Source of the DNA: Prochilodus magdalenae | Lineage: Eukaryota; Chordata; Actinopteri; Characiformes; Prochilodontidae | DNA length: 64,000 bases | Direction: 5' to 3' | NCBI GenBank assembly: GCA_024036415.1 | Contig: JAMWET010005002.1 | Span: forward strand, 399,501 to 463,500 | In this document: positions 1-12,423 of the stretch, one piece after another | How positions within the stretch are numbered: the stretch's first letter is position 1 | Layout: each line of letters begins with the position of its first letter | Translations under genes and position numbers: made by a program | Notes under the pieces: generated by a model | The model's input: only the letters and a program-made list of their open reading frames with translations | Told to the model about the DNA's origin: nothing | Databases searched by the model: none

Positions 1-3000
1 CTGGGCTGTCACCAGGAGAGCTTTAAAAATAGTCAGATGAAAACTTTAACATAAACATAAAATTGCTACTTATTTTATTAATATTACAGTTGAAAAATAT
101 AGTTACTATTATATTGTTGAATACGTAGAGTTTAGTGCATAGCTTGTCCTCCAGCATCTTAATCAAAAGGTCACTTCCACCTCAAATGCTACAGCTCCCA
201 CATATTTACCAAGATCCTGGGAAACACTTTCCTCTGGTTGAAGCAGATTGTCTTAAGCTAAGAGTTTTATAGTGAGGAGTGTTGATGTCCACACGGGAAA
301 GCAGGTAGCTAGTATAGGTAACGTTAGCTACTAGCTTTTTTCATGCCTGTGTCTTTTTTGACAGATTACTTCTAATTGCATTGCCCATCACTATTTGTGC
401 AGTTGTATGGTTATCACTTATGTTATACTTACCCGTTGGTGTTGAGCTAGTGTGGGCAAAGCAGTCTGAGCTCACTCTTGAGCATGCCGAAGGGCCCATC
501 GCTAGCTCAAGGTTAGACCATTAACCATGCAGGCTAACATTGGCTAACATTGATCAAATTTATAAGATCGATTTACTTACCTTTTTACTTACCCTTGTAA
601 ATCAGCACACCCCTGTTAAAGGGGAATGGTTGGTTCCAGGTGTATAGGAGTGGGGCTTGGCTTATAGGAGGGAGAGCAGGGTATAGTACTTGGTTCTTAG
701 CTCAGATGTACCATTCTCACGCTGAGAGAGAGCCGGAGAGTATAGCACTAGGGAGTGAAAGTCCTATGACTTTGCAGTCTAGGCCATATACTTACCTGCT
801 CTGCCCAGAGTGAGGTAGTATCTTTTAAACTTTTTTATGTAAATAGTTGTTTGTTTGTATGTTTGTTCACCCACCTCGTGTAAATAAATGTCACTAAATA
901 GAATGCGTTGAAGTCATCCTCTCTGCCCCACCACCTCTATCACTGAGCCCGTTCTACCCGGTGACTTTGTGTGTCCTTTTTTTTACCTGGTCAAAGTCAC
1001 ATACCTTCTATGCAGAACAATTTAAATGCTGAATACATACATTCTACAGCACCCTTAATGATTTGATGATCTGAGTACATCTCTGTGTATACAACTCACC
1101 TTAGCTTTTAAGTGGTGACATCTACATGTAGTTACATTTAGAAATATATCAAACGAAAGGATAAAAAAAACTAGTGTTAGCTGTACGGCTAGTTGTGGTG
1201 TAAAATCATATATGGCTAAAAAAAAGGTCATTGAATTAATCAAAGGTAAAGGTACTATCTTACACCAGCTGCATGACATAAACAAATACCAAGCCTTCCA
1301 TATTATATATTTTAATTATAACCCTATAAAACTTTTTTCTTGACGGTGTATTTAAATAAATAGTGGTTAAAACTAGAATTAATGCCCATTCCTATTTTTT
1401 TTGGAGCTTCTGACCTGTGACTTTTCAGTGTTGGCATGTAACCCTAACCCAGATCTCCATTAGAACAGTAGTTGGTAGGTTGGGCCCTGTGGCAGGGAAA
1501 TTGAATTAAGCATGTGTGCCCCCACCATACATGAACAGTCTTTAACGGTCATGAACCCTGGCTGATATCCAAATGGAGAAAGCGTTTAATTGAGAAGAAC
1601 GAAACTGGAGGGAAGAATCCATTCATCTGTGTGGGAGGAAGGAAGGAAGGGTGGAATAAGACGATGAGAGTGAGGTTCATCAAGTTCTCCCTTAATCACT
1701 TTCTTTCGCTCTTTCCTCCTAACCATTCCTCTTCTGCTGTCTCCAACAAGTGGAAACTGCTTGAGGTGTCAAGCTTAGCATTAATTCATTTGACAAATGG
1801 CACTCTGTCATTTTAGTTGGGTTTCAGGGAGTACAGTTCCCTTGGTTCAGAATGGCGATCATGACGGGTTTGAGCAAGACTGGTTTGATGGTCACCACGT
1901 GGCAGATTCTGTTGTTTTGGAAAGCATGGATCTTGCTAAATTAGTTATCAGTCTATCTAAACCAATGACCTAAAAATGTTTCAACAAGTTTAGTTCCTAC
2001 AATGTCTGAACAGAACCCTCAGACTCAGAGGTTCCTCGGATGTTCTTTGAAGGTTCTTTAGAAATTCCATCATTAGGCTTGCAGTGCATTGATGGAGCTA
2101 GGCTGATACTGCTATTGATCATGGTGTCAGCATTTTGATGAAGACCTCATTAAACCTGGGACTGAAAGCTTGGGAAGAGGGAGCAGGGCAGTGTACAGAC
2201 TGGAGAGCAGAGTACGTATCATAATGTATCATTATGTCAAGTGCTGAAATGTTGGCCTGTCTCTTTCTCTCTCGCTCTGGTTTGATGAAATCGTTTTGCA
2301 TGTTAATGCACCGCGCTTGACAGTTTGGTGGTGGTGTGTCTAGTTCAGCTATCACCATTCATGATGGATTCATGAAGCAATAGAGCAATGCATCACATTC
2401 GGAATTGCCGCAGAATTAAAAGGCAAAATATTCATTAGCCAAACCTAGACCTGCTTATGTGGTTTCTGGTGGTGTATTTTTCCATTAACAGCATAGATAT
2501 AAATAGTTGTATAGATAAGAGAAGGAGTACATGAATTACCGAAGTCTCTATGGAGCTGATACTAGGTCCTAGTCAACGCCTGAACTTTTGCTGCTCTACA
2601 ATGATGCCTCATGTCCACTAGCCGCTAATAATTATGACTAGATGATTATGTGTTTTATGAGCTCATGTGAATATGTAAATGGTGATGTTGTGAATTCATT
2701 TATATTGGACCGTTTTTTTTCTAATGCTTATTTCCTATAAGCGGTAGGATGGTACACTTCAAGAAGGAAGAGGGTTATAAATGACTGCAGGAAGGAAGAT
2801 GGTGGGGGGGCAAAATGGCTAATTATATTGTGCATGAGCAGCTGGGGGTACAAACGGCAGCTTGAGGGGACTAGTTGTCGGGATTTCCCCAGAGAAAAAT
2901 AGTTAACAGGTTGGAAGAAGCTGTGTGATGGTTTTCTGTTCTTTTTCCTTTACTTGTAAACCTGTTCTCTGTTTCTATAAACATTTTTTGGATTCATTGG

Positions 3001-5282
3001 AATCATTTGGATTTTCACAAGTGTGTCCCACAAGAATACTTGTAACAGCCTCACCCATTGATCACTCATAACCACATTACCACACACTAATAACACGGAC
3101 ACCTTAAGAGAAGACCACATGTGAGGAATCTGGTGATTTCAGGGTTTTTATCTTCAGTTTCTTGAAGGTCAGCAATGCGATCCATTGGTGGAGCAGGTTT
3201 TGACTTTGTTTTAGCATTTGCCTGCCAATTCACAGTGCTTTAAAGATCAGATATTGAATGGCATTATCTCTGTTTTCATGAAAGTGAATGTGAGAAAGTC
3301 ATGTGTTGTTGGAGAGGGGTCATAATGTCCTAAAGCCCTGTTAAGCTGGAAGTCAGTTAGTTCTGTTTTCACCAAGTTACAGTTGAATTTCTCTGGTTCT
3401 CCGGATCTCTGCAGCAAACAACCGTCTTGGCAAAGCCGCTTAGGGTGTGCCTGAAATAGATACAAATTTAAGACTCTAAGAGCCTGGTGTCATCTTCGGT
3501 AGCAAGTGGTCGTTCCAGAGCTTGTTGGAACGGGCATGTCATGCTCTACTGGCCTGTTGAGTTTGGCTTCATCATGGATTTTTTAAGTCACTTTGTTTTA
3601 AAGCACTTTCTTCTCCTGTGGTTTTATTCATGGCGTCATCAGCGACGTTGACTCAATCATATTTTTGTTGACTTTAATCATATAAATAAAAACTGTACTG
3701 CACCCCCAGTTCACTCTTTACTAATGTAAAGAAGGCAGGCTTGCATTTTGATGGGCTTAGGATGGACATCTAGCACACCAGTTGCAGAAACATGGAATAA
3801 ACTGGAACAGTATCTGTGCAGTAAAATGGGTCACTACTGGTCTTCTGAGAAATGTATTCTTCAGGGTTGGGTGCTGAAGCCTATCCCAGCACTCAGTGGG
3901 TGGAAAGCAGGAAACACCCTGAACAGGCCACCAGTCCTTCGCAGGTCACTAAATATGCTTTGAATATCATTGTTTTGAATGGTCCAGGCCCGGGCCTAGT
4001 CTTCAGTTGCAGCAAGGGAAAAACAGTGTAAATTATTTTCTGGCCTAACTGGGTTTTTAACAGTGGTAAAAACAAATATCTCACACCAAAAAAATTCACC
4101 ACCAGAATCATAACTCATCCACAATGTTCCATGATCGAAAGAACTCTGCCCCCAAGCATGGCTATGACAGGCCATTGACTAAACCAATTAAAGAGTAGGT
4201 GTCAACTGCTTTCACTGTCTCTCAGGCCTGTATCTTAATCTCAGCTCCTAAACCCGATAGTCTCAGGCAGGCCGTAACTCATCCTCCTCAGAGTCTTAAA
4301 AGTGCTTTCTGTCAGACCATATGACATTTTAAAAATGGCTGCCTCAATCACTTGACTGTAAATCAAGTTAAGCAAAGCCTTTCTGCATGTCTCTGGAGCT
4401 TATTTTCAAAGGACGCCTATGATAAAGGCTAAACCATGTGCTGTTTTAAGCAGACGATGAGTTTGTGAGTTGTGGCTAGGTCAAACCATTTTGACCCTCT
4501 TTGTGGTGAGTGCTGCCCTGAAGTATGTAGTTTGTCACTCCCCTTCATCAAAGCAGTGATCTCTTTGTTGAAGCATGCCTCAGCTTCTAGGGAAGTGTTT
4601 ACCAAAGCAAGCTATACCATAATACAGTTCAGTCAGATTTTTTGGCATGTTTCCTCTATAACCCCTAATGCAACCGATCAACCAATGTATAATTAATACC
4701 TAAAGTGTGAATCTTTAGTTTTCAAGAGGAGCTACGAGGCTAAGAAGGAATAACAAACAAGTGACAGACGTTCATAGCCAATTAGCATCATGAAAGTGTA
4801 TGACTGAATCATCATATATCAGAACTTGAAACATTTGTCAGAACCTGATCCAACTGCTCAGTGCTGGTTTGGTGTCATTTTCCAAGACTGTGTTGTTAGC
4901 TGGGGCTTTCTCAGGCTGCATCCCGCTTTGGTACTTTCTTTAGTTTTTCTCCAAACGTATCCTTCCGCTGTACTTTCACTTAACCAGTTTAAACCAGTTT
5001 TTAATCTAGAATGTTCAAACTATCCACTCATGTGCTTAGGCTCTGGTTGGGCTCCAGCCCAAATGTGATGCTATGTTGTGTCAGGCTTACACAGACTGTA
5101 TTCAGTTTCAGAACAAAAGTTCAGGCCAGATTAAAGCTCTTCAAACTTGCTTGGTTTCTAGCAACGTGGGATATAATGTAATTCACCAAAACTGATTCAA
5201 CAAAATGAGGGTTGCACCGATTATGGTATCAGTATCTGTGATGATCCTGGCACATGAATGCAGTATCAATTTCCTTTACATA
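1..5282. other. non-coding stretch, no gene recognised
   Basis: No exon, RNA gene or full mobile element was recognised. 600-1000 has a possible LTR-like composition (AATAAA near 882) but no flanking duplication was found. A GGTTCCT...GGTTCTTT block at 2030-2065 resembles a common fish repeat also glimpsed at 33.83 and 45.84 kb. Confidence 0.5.
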
Positions 5283-5818
5283 TACAGGGGTTGGACAATG
5301 AAACTGAAACACCTGGTTTTAGACCACAATCATTTATTAGTATGGTGTAGGGCCTCCTTTTGCAGCCAATACAGCGTCAGTTGGTCTTGGGAATGACATA
5401 TACAAGTCCTGCACAGTGGTCAGAGGGATTTTAAGCCATTCTTCTTGCAGGATAGTGGCCAGGTCACTACGTGATGCTGGTGGAGGTTCGTCCTTCTTGG
5501 TGGTATGCTGACATTACCCTGGATACCGTGGCTCTTGATACATCACAAAGACTTGCTGTCTTGGTCACAGATGCGCCAGCAAGACGTGCACCAACAGTTT
5601 GTCCTCTTTTGAACTCTGGTATGTCACCCATAATGTTGTGTGCATTGCAGTATTTTGAGCAGAACTGTGCTCTTACCTGCTAACTGAACCTTCACACTCT
5701 GCTCTTACTGGTGCAATGTGCAATTAATGAAGAGTGGCCACCAGGCTGGTCCAATTTAGCCATGAGACCTCCCACACTAAAATGACAGGTGTTTCAGTTT
5801 CATTGTCCAACCCCTGTA
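5283..5818 (-). mobile_element. internally deleted Tc1/IS630-type transposon (N- and C-terminal transposase ends kept, catalytic core lost)
   Basis: 536 bp bounded by inverted repeats of about 33 bp (TACAGGGGTTGGACAATGAA... at both ends). On the minus strand, from an ATG at 5631, it reads PEFKRGQTVGARLAGAS and TKTASLCDVSRATVSRVMSA, a Tc1-type helix-turn-helix. After a short gap comes ILQEEW-like and DLYMSFPR-like sequence, ending AAKGGPT-PY with a stop at 5339-5337 (frames broken). That is the N-terminal DNA-binding part joined almost directly to the C-terminal tail, with the whole DDE region missing. It would need a transposase in trans. Confidence 0.85.
5619..5631 (-). pseudogene. start of the helix-turn-helix remnant in the deleted Tc1-type element
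   Basis: ATG at 5631-5629 opening the MGDIPEFKRGQTVGARL reading, which continues leftward to about 5490 before the internal deletion scar. Listed to mark the start; the rest is described with the element. Confidence 0.6.
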
Positions 5819-7714
5819 TATAGTTTTTGTTTCTAATTCAGTTCTTATTTGGAGTCATAGGGCAGAGAAGTGCTAAAACTAGATGGCAAAAAAGTAGTTG
5901 TCTACTTTCGTGTGTATTACTTATTTATAAGGAGTTATTATTCCGTCTGGCATAGTCCTCGAAAGATTCTCAGGATTGCTGGGTTAGATACGTTGGTATC
6001 GTATCAGTACTTGGTATCATAGTATCCTCCGATACGTAAGGATCAGGAATCATAATGTATTTCTTAATTTATTAGTTAGATGTCCTCCTCAAACGATGCC
6101 GGGGTTTTGTCCCTTTTCCTTTAGAGCCATCATTTTGTATCAAAGCTCTGTTTATTCCTTGCCACTCATGTTTCCTCGTTTTTGCTGCGGTTTCCCTTTA
6201 ATAAGGAGTGAGCGCTGATGCTTCTATAGTTGTTAAATAGATCATTAACGCTACTCTATGCCTGCTGGAGGTCTTTGTTCACTTTCTCTTTCAGAGACTC
6301 CCATGGCGCTGCATGTAAGGGCGAGCAATTTGATGATGTCTTTGCTATGATAAATTACGACATGATGTGCTCCTCTGAGTATCTGATAGGTATTGTCAGT
6401 ATGTCTACAACTAAATGGACCATAAAAAAGAATTATGTAGAATAGAGCAGCACAGTGTGTGGCCTGTAGGTCGAAGTTGTTTTGTAAGGATGGTCAATTT
6501 AGCATGCCATTAAAAAGGTGTACACGTATACATGTCTTATATACCTTTAAAATAGTATCTCTTTAGTTTTTAAAGTAACAAAATATAAAGTAATTACTGA
6601 ATTTGAGTCTGTCTGCTTTCTTTATTTGCTAATTGTTTTGTCTTTTTGGCCCTTAGCAGGAAATCCCTATCCCTGCATTGTGGTCCCACAATACAAACAG
6701 TGGATTAAGACCCCATAAACAATTTGATGACAATAATGCCATTATTTGTTTGGATTCAAAAGTTAAATCCACAGTTTTTAAATCCTCTATTTTCTTAAAT
6801 AAACAATCAGATCATTTTTATGTTGCATGTCCATTCTATCTTAAACACAAAGCTCTGAAAAACTTAACAACATAGCTTGTATCACAAAAATGGGTTCATT
6901 TAATATAGTGATGTTTTTCGTTATATTGACAAAATATGTCATCCATATACTGGTGTGTGAAGGGTATGATCTTCCCTCCTTCAGGCTTGTATCTCTTTGT
7001 TTCTTTCTTTTTGTGCTTTTTTCTTGCTTTGTTGTTCTCACGTTCTCAGGTGGTTGCATGTCCCTCGTCTTGTCTTTGTTCTTCCAGATGTGCCACATTA
7101 ATTCCACATCTGCTCCCCAATTTATGCTCACCGTCACAGCTCGCACACACCGTCACTGCCAGCTTCTGGTGAGAGTGTGTGTGGGTGTGTATGTGTGTGC
7201 TTAGGCACGTATTGTTCCCCACTTCGCCATGCTCTTGTGTTTGGTAAGTGCAGTATGCATACATATGTTACTGTTGTTCTGAGTGTTTGCCTGGGTGCAT
7301 CTAGTCCGTGTGTTTGTACTGGTCACACTCTGTCAGCCTGTAGACAGGCCAGCTGTTCAAAAGCTCTCAGTGCACACCTATAGGTGCCGGACTGTCGAGA
7401 CAAGACGTTCAGACATCACTCCTAGAGCACTCAGAATCCCATCAGCATGTGTTCCCATTCTTGTCCTCTTGCTCTACACACACACACAGATGCACAGCCT
7501 TCTACCGTTTCCAGTTCTGTTCTGATTGTGTGACTATAGGGGACCCAATACACGTAATTAATCTTGTTGCTTCTCAGCAGTAAAAATTCACCTGCAGTTC
7601 TGTTTAAAAGTCAGAGACCATCCTTTAGTTCATTTCTAGTCAACACAGGCATTAAATACAATTAATTTATTTTTCCGTGTCAGAAAACAAATAGTTAAAA
7701 AAAAGAATCAACCC
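5819..7714. other. non-coding stretch
   Basis: No exon seen. AT-rich in 5820-6880; 7150-7350 has short imperfect TG-rich tracts. Open frames are short and have no family resemblance. Confidence 0.5.
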
Positions 7715-7900
7715 ACATGAATGAAATTTGGTGGGTAGGTTTGACATTGTGAGACTTTAGAATGATTTAAGTTTCAGTTATGCTCTCCGTGAGTCGTCCT
7801 GTTAATGCCAGTACATTTGTCTTTCTTTCCAATAGCACTGCAATCCCACACTTCCTTCTGTGTGCAGCTATATTTGATGATGATTGTGCATACAAATTTT
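7715..7900. mobile_element. short transposon derivative sharing both ends with the 35.9 kb element
   Basis: Begins GTGGGTAGGTTTGACATTGT and ends near AGCACTGCAATCCCACACTT, TTGATGATGATTGT. The same two end blocks occur at about 35910-35940 and 36392-36450, where transposase sequence separates them. Here they are only about 100 bp apart, so this looks like a deletion derivative. Confidence 0.6.
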
Positions 7901-7945
7901 CAGTATTTAATATGCCGGCTTCTTATTACAGCTTTCATTCTTTTC

Positions 7946-8128
7946 AGGATGCTTGAGTTCAGGTTTCCAAAGAAATCTGCAGGGATATTTTTTCCACACC
8001 TCCGAGGTCGAGTCATACATTTTCTACATCTCACACATTCAGTGATGTTGAGGCCTGGAGTCTGGGGTGGTCAGTCCATCGTTCTAAACAGCAGCAGCTT
8101 CTTTGATTTCCAGATTTTCTTTTTATGA
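7946..8128 (-). pseudogene. Tc1/IS630-type transposase C-terminal fragment
   Basis: Read on the minus strand, the segment around 8050-8085 gives a degenerate MD-PPQTPGLNITE, matching the W-PxQSPDLNxIE block that carries the catalytic Glu in Tc1 transposases. A related, diverged copy lies at 23722-23922. No open frame. Confidence 0.6.
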
Positions 8129-8129
8129 C

Positions 8130-8814
8130 TTAAGAATCTTTATCCGTATGTTTCATAATTTCAGTCAGGATCACAGCTTTTCTAGGACCCCCTTGCCCTT
8201 CCCTGTGCATACATGGAAAACCTAAGTTAGAAAGTACTCTGTTCTGAGCACAGAACAATATAGACATTAATGACAACTAACATGACATTGATTAAGTCAG
8301 ACACAACAAGGATATGGTGGTGTGGATTGCAAGTGGCTTGCTGAAAATTGGCAAGAGTGGTTGGGCTAAAGCAGCTTTAAGAAGTGACCTGACAAATTTA
8401 GCGAATTATAAGCATAGGAGCTAAATAACAGCTGGTGCATGTTTATTTATTTTGGACTTTCCTTTTGCTTAAAGATAATCTGGCATCTCCTGTACAGAAC
8501 AGTACTACATGTGAATCCATAAACATAATTAATTAGCTTGATTCTCTGAGGTGATAGCTAAAAACACACATGCATAATGGGTAATGGTTAAAATTAGGGA
8601 TATTAGTTGTCCGATATTATTGTTGTATAGTATTTAAGTGTGGTCCTACAGAAGTTACCATATCTGTGAAAATTACAAAATAGATGGGGCGGTTTCAATA
8701 GAACCCACTGAGCTGACAGTCACTATTTGTGACTATGGTGCATTAATACAGACCTTCTACATTTTAGCAATAAGAGCTAAGAACAAAAAAAAAATTCTGG
8801 ATATTGATACATGT
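8130..8814. other. non-coding stretch
   Basis: AT-rich sequence without recognisable genes or repeats. Confidence 0.5.
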
Positions 8815-8930
8815 GGTGGATTGTTCTCAGCGCTGCTGTATCTGATCCACTCACACCAGCACAACACACACTAACACACCACCTCGTCTGTGCCACTGCA
8901 GTACTGAAAAGGATCTACCACAATTTCACA
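8815..8930 (-). repeat. fragment of a dispersed MITE family (also at 46.7 kb)
   Basis: Reverse complement of 46739-46850: CTGATCCACTCACACCAGCA then CAACACACACTAACACACCA. This family is very common in fish genomes. Edges are unclear. Confidence 0.65.
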
Positions 8931-9639
8931 TGCTGTTATTCTTATTTAGAACAATAGTTGTAAAATATGTCAGATAAAACAAATGGTATCTACAGTACAC
9001 ATATCTACATGTGCACATATCAAAATTCAAATATGTGTTCAAGCAGAAATACAAGTTCCAGTGAATCTAATCAAAACCTCAAGATATTCATGCATCATTG
9101 ATCAGTTTATTTGACTGCCAGTTATGATACACTTCTTTTTTAATATATATGACAGTATAAATGATATTTATGCACTGCTTATTAAGCAAGTCCTGAATAT
9201 TTATACCTGCTTTGCATAATTTGATTCGTGATTTGGGCCTGAGTTGTATATCAGGATGGATACCTTGTCTTTCTCTTTTTCTCTCCCTCCCTCTCTCGCT
9301 CTCTGATGAAGTGCAATTGAAGGTCATAACTCTGTGCAGGCTGCTTAACTTAATGAAGAAACAATCTGGCAGGTGGGAAACAGCAGCACACATGAGCGAT
9401 AACAAAATTAGCCTTAGCAGTAGCCTTTGAGATATTGTTGGGCTGTCCAGGGCTACTGGGACGGATGGAGCTATTTCATGTTAGTGTTGGGAGGAGCGCC
9501 GAATGCATTAGTATTGTTGTGTATACTGTGTAATAATCATATTGTTGGTTTGGGAATCTGGAAGCATGATGTGGATAATTTTGAAAATAAGCATTATGTG
9601 TCTATATATACACAGTCAGGTCCGACCACCAGCTAATAT
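8931..9639. other. non-coding stretch
   Basis: No gene seen. A short CT-rich tract lies at 9270-9304. Confidence 0.5.
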
Positions 9640-9950
9640 TCAGAGTAACCCGCCATGTGCAGCACAGACAGCAGCTAGACGGGCTGGGAGTGACTTATTT
9701 AGGCTGTCACAGGGATCTGGATCCATCTTACAAACATCCTACAAACAATATCAGACATTTCTAGCCATGTGACAGGTCGCATTGTCTTGCTTGAAGATCT
9801 CATCTGCCCCAGAGAAGACAATCAGCATGTATGGATGGGCTTGATCTGCAAGGATGGATTCATACCTAATATGTGTGACAGATTTCATAGATTGAGAACA
9901 GGTGGTACAGTGCAGTGAATGGCTGGGTGTGGGCATGACATGGTGTGGAA
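9640..9950 (-). pseudogene. Tc1/mariner-type transposase remnant with second catalytic Asp block
   Basis: The minus strand reads ILADQAHPYMLIVFSGADEI then FKQDNATCHMARNV (about 9853-9751). This matches the HP...-FQQDNAPCHTA block around the second catalytic Asp of IS630/Tc1 transposases. The flanks are degraded and no inverted repeats were identified. No start or full domain. Confidence 0.65.
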
Positions 9951-10946
9951 AATGGCTACAAAGCAGATGTTAATGATTGGCTAAAAGCAGTAATTGTATT
10001 TTGGCTGAATCTGCAGGTGTATGGAAGCATACAATCATACGGGTCTACCAGCAGTGGCAAATATCCCAGTCTACAGGAAATTCTCCAGTCCTCCAAACAA
10101 GGAGGTGGTCTTACTATTATGACTGATCGGTGTAAAAATAAATATATTTTTATATATATTTGGCTGCCATAATCCTACTGTTATAGAAAAACACAACTAG
10201 CTAACACAGCTTCATTTTATTTTTTTTTATTGGAATACAAAAATGTTGTAGTTCTGACAGTTCATAATGTTCCACACTAATTTTCCGACTCTGGGACACA
10301 TTTACTTGAAGTCAGTGGGATTTATTTTTGTAAATATCTAATGTTGTAATACTTAATTGTTTTTTATTAATCTGGAGCTGCAGTATGAACTTAATCGGAG
10401 GAATTACAAAATGCAGATGTTGTAAATGGAGAATATGTATTTGCCATCCAAAACAATCAGTAAAAACCTGTATATGTCTCCTGAGTTTTTATTTATAAGG
10501 TCGCTAAAATTGGAATTGGTTAAGCTTTGTATTGGTACTAGTTCACCTCATCTTACCCTGCATGTACCATTTCATGTAAAAGTTCAATGAACCCCAAATT
10601 TCAACTAAACAACTTGATAAGTCTCCAACACACACTGTGAAAGTTGGGTTAAACTGCGAGATGTTCTTCAAAGATGCAATGATGGAAGTGAACCTAAACC
10701 CAAGGGCCTGCATAGAGAGAAAGAGCACAGACAAAAATGGGGTAACTTAATAAGAGTGTAAAGCAGATAAGGCAGGAATGAAAGAGTGAATCGAGGCAGT
10801 AATGAGGCAGACCAAAGACAGTTTCCTCTTTCTTCCAGTCTAATAGTGGAAAGAGAGAGAGTGAGTGCGCAGTGTGTTCAATCTACAGGCAGAGACTGCC
10901 ACAGCCTGACTCACCAGATAACAGAATTACTGCAAATTGAAGTTTG

Positions 10947-10948
<2 letters not shown>

Positions 10949-10988
<40 letters not shown>
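10949..10988 (+). repeat. (TC)n microsatellite
   Basis: Forty bases of pure TC, followed shortly by (CA)5 from 10993. Confidence 0.95.
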
Positions 10989-10991
<3 letters not shown>

Positions 10992-11141
10992 CACACACAC
11001 ACATAGACACACTCAGTAAGGGATTTATGGCCGCTGGTGAAATTATTCTCTCTGGATCCACAGATACAGCACCCCTGACTCAGAGGGAGAAAGAGAGAGA
11101 GAGATGATGAGAGGTGAGGCTCTGAAGGTAGAGAGGAAAAC

Positions 11142-11144
<3 letters not shown>

Positions 11145-11174
<30 letters not shown>
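11145..11174 (+). repeat. (AG)n microsatellite
   Basis: Pure AG run in a purine-rich stretch that begins at about 11080. It lies 170 bp from the (TC)n run, so the two could pair as an inverted repeat. Confidence 0.95.
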
Positions 11175-11178
<4 letters not shown>

Positions 11179-12028
11179 GGAGCTACAGTGAAGAAGAGAA
11201 AACAAGTGAGATGGTAGTGAATAAGTCATCAAAAGGCTAAAAACTACAGGTACCGTCAGTATAAAAGTGCCTCAGCCGTGTGTGTGTGTGTAGGTGCCTG
11301 TGTGTGAGCGTGTGTGCACACTACCTGTTGTTTTTCATATCCTCAAACTCTTTTGACTCAGTGCTCTTTGTTTAAAATAGTTTTTCACCCCAGTGAGTTG
11401 CTCCCGGTAAAGAATCAATTTGTGATGGGACTTCAGATTAGACAGAAAACTGTTGTGGAAGCCGAATGACGAAAGTAAATAGGTCTAGATTGAACCTGGC
11501 CACAGGTAACATGAATGTTACAGCTGACAAAATTTAATTTGACACAGTTAGTGTCTGACCAAACAGGCTGTGGATCTCGTGCAGGAATGTGAAAAACAGT
11601 TGTAGTTGTTTTTAATGGTGGGTGTTTGTAAATGTGAGAAATGCAGATGGCCTGGTTTAAGAATAAACACTCAAAAAATCTCCAAGTCACAGGTTCTACA
11701 CTTTAAATGGTCAAAGTACTCTAAAAATGAGTTAATGCTAATAAAGTCCAATTAGCAGCCAAAGATCACGCTACCTGATTCTCCTTGACTTTTGGTCACC
11801 CTTAGCTACATTAGAATTCATGATGGTATGATTTGGTTTGCCTAATTCTGTTTACAGATACAAGTTTCTTCCAAACTGTCCGTAATGTTGAACCTGAACG
11901 GAACCCCTGTTAAATTGACAAGTGATTTACAAGTCACTTCTTTTGTCTTAACCATAAACAACAGGGGCACAGCCGAGGTGTGACAAACGCATGCAGTCAC
12001 ATGACAGAAGATTTTTGCCCAGCACACT

Positions 12029-12418
12029 TGTCAGACCCAGTTGACAGAACTGACACACGCAGAGAGTAACAACACTGGGTTTTATTAGGGCACACCGAAG
12101 GGATGGTCACAAACACAGGCAGGTTCAGGGAACCGTACAGACAAACACAGATGCATAGGGCAGAGCAAAAACAAAGTCAAAATAGGCAAAGTCAGAACCA
12201 GAAGAGCAATACAAAACCGCACAGCAAACCAAAACACGGTCGAAAAGTTGAGAAAGTTGTGAGAAATGCACAAAAACGAAACCTTGCAAAGAGGCTATAT
12301 AACAAGGCAGTATAAATACACACAGGTGATTGCAAACAGGTGAGCCTCATCCCCTAGTGGATTCTGGGGAATGTAGTTCCCAGGCTGAGCGGAATCACCA
12401 GCGGAGACAGGCAGCATG
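12029..12418 (-). mobile_element. solo LTR (minus strand) of a Gypsy-like retrotransposon
   Basis: 390 bp. On the minus strand it runs from CATGCTGCC (or TGTCATGCTGCC if three more bases are counted) to GTCTGACA. An exact 5-bp ACACT flanks it (12024-12028 and 12419-12423). A minus-strand AATAAA is at 12086-12081, about 50 nt before the end, with TATA-like sequence upstream (TATATA near 12295-12300). No internal region. The right boundary is ambiguous by three bases. Confidence 0.75.
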
Positions 12419-12423
12419 ACACT

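Larger units (their letters stand above)
9951..12028. other. non-coding stretch with microsatellites
   Basis: Contains the (TC)n and (AG)n runs listed separately and a short TG-rich patch at 11276-11325. No exon recognised. Confidence 0.5.

Noticed and set aside
600..1000. Possible LTR (AATAAA near 882, pyrimidine-rich end)
   Set aside because: No TG...CA ends with matching flanking duplication were found.
12103..12315. Gln/Lys/Asn-rich plus-strand frame
   Set aside because: Lies wholly within the minus-strand solo LTR and is antisense to it.
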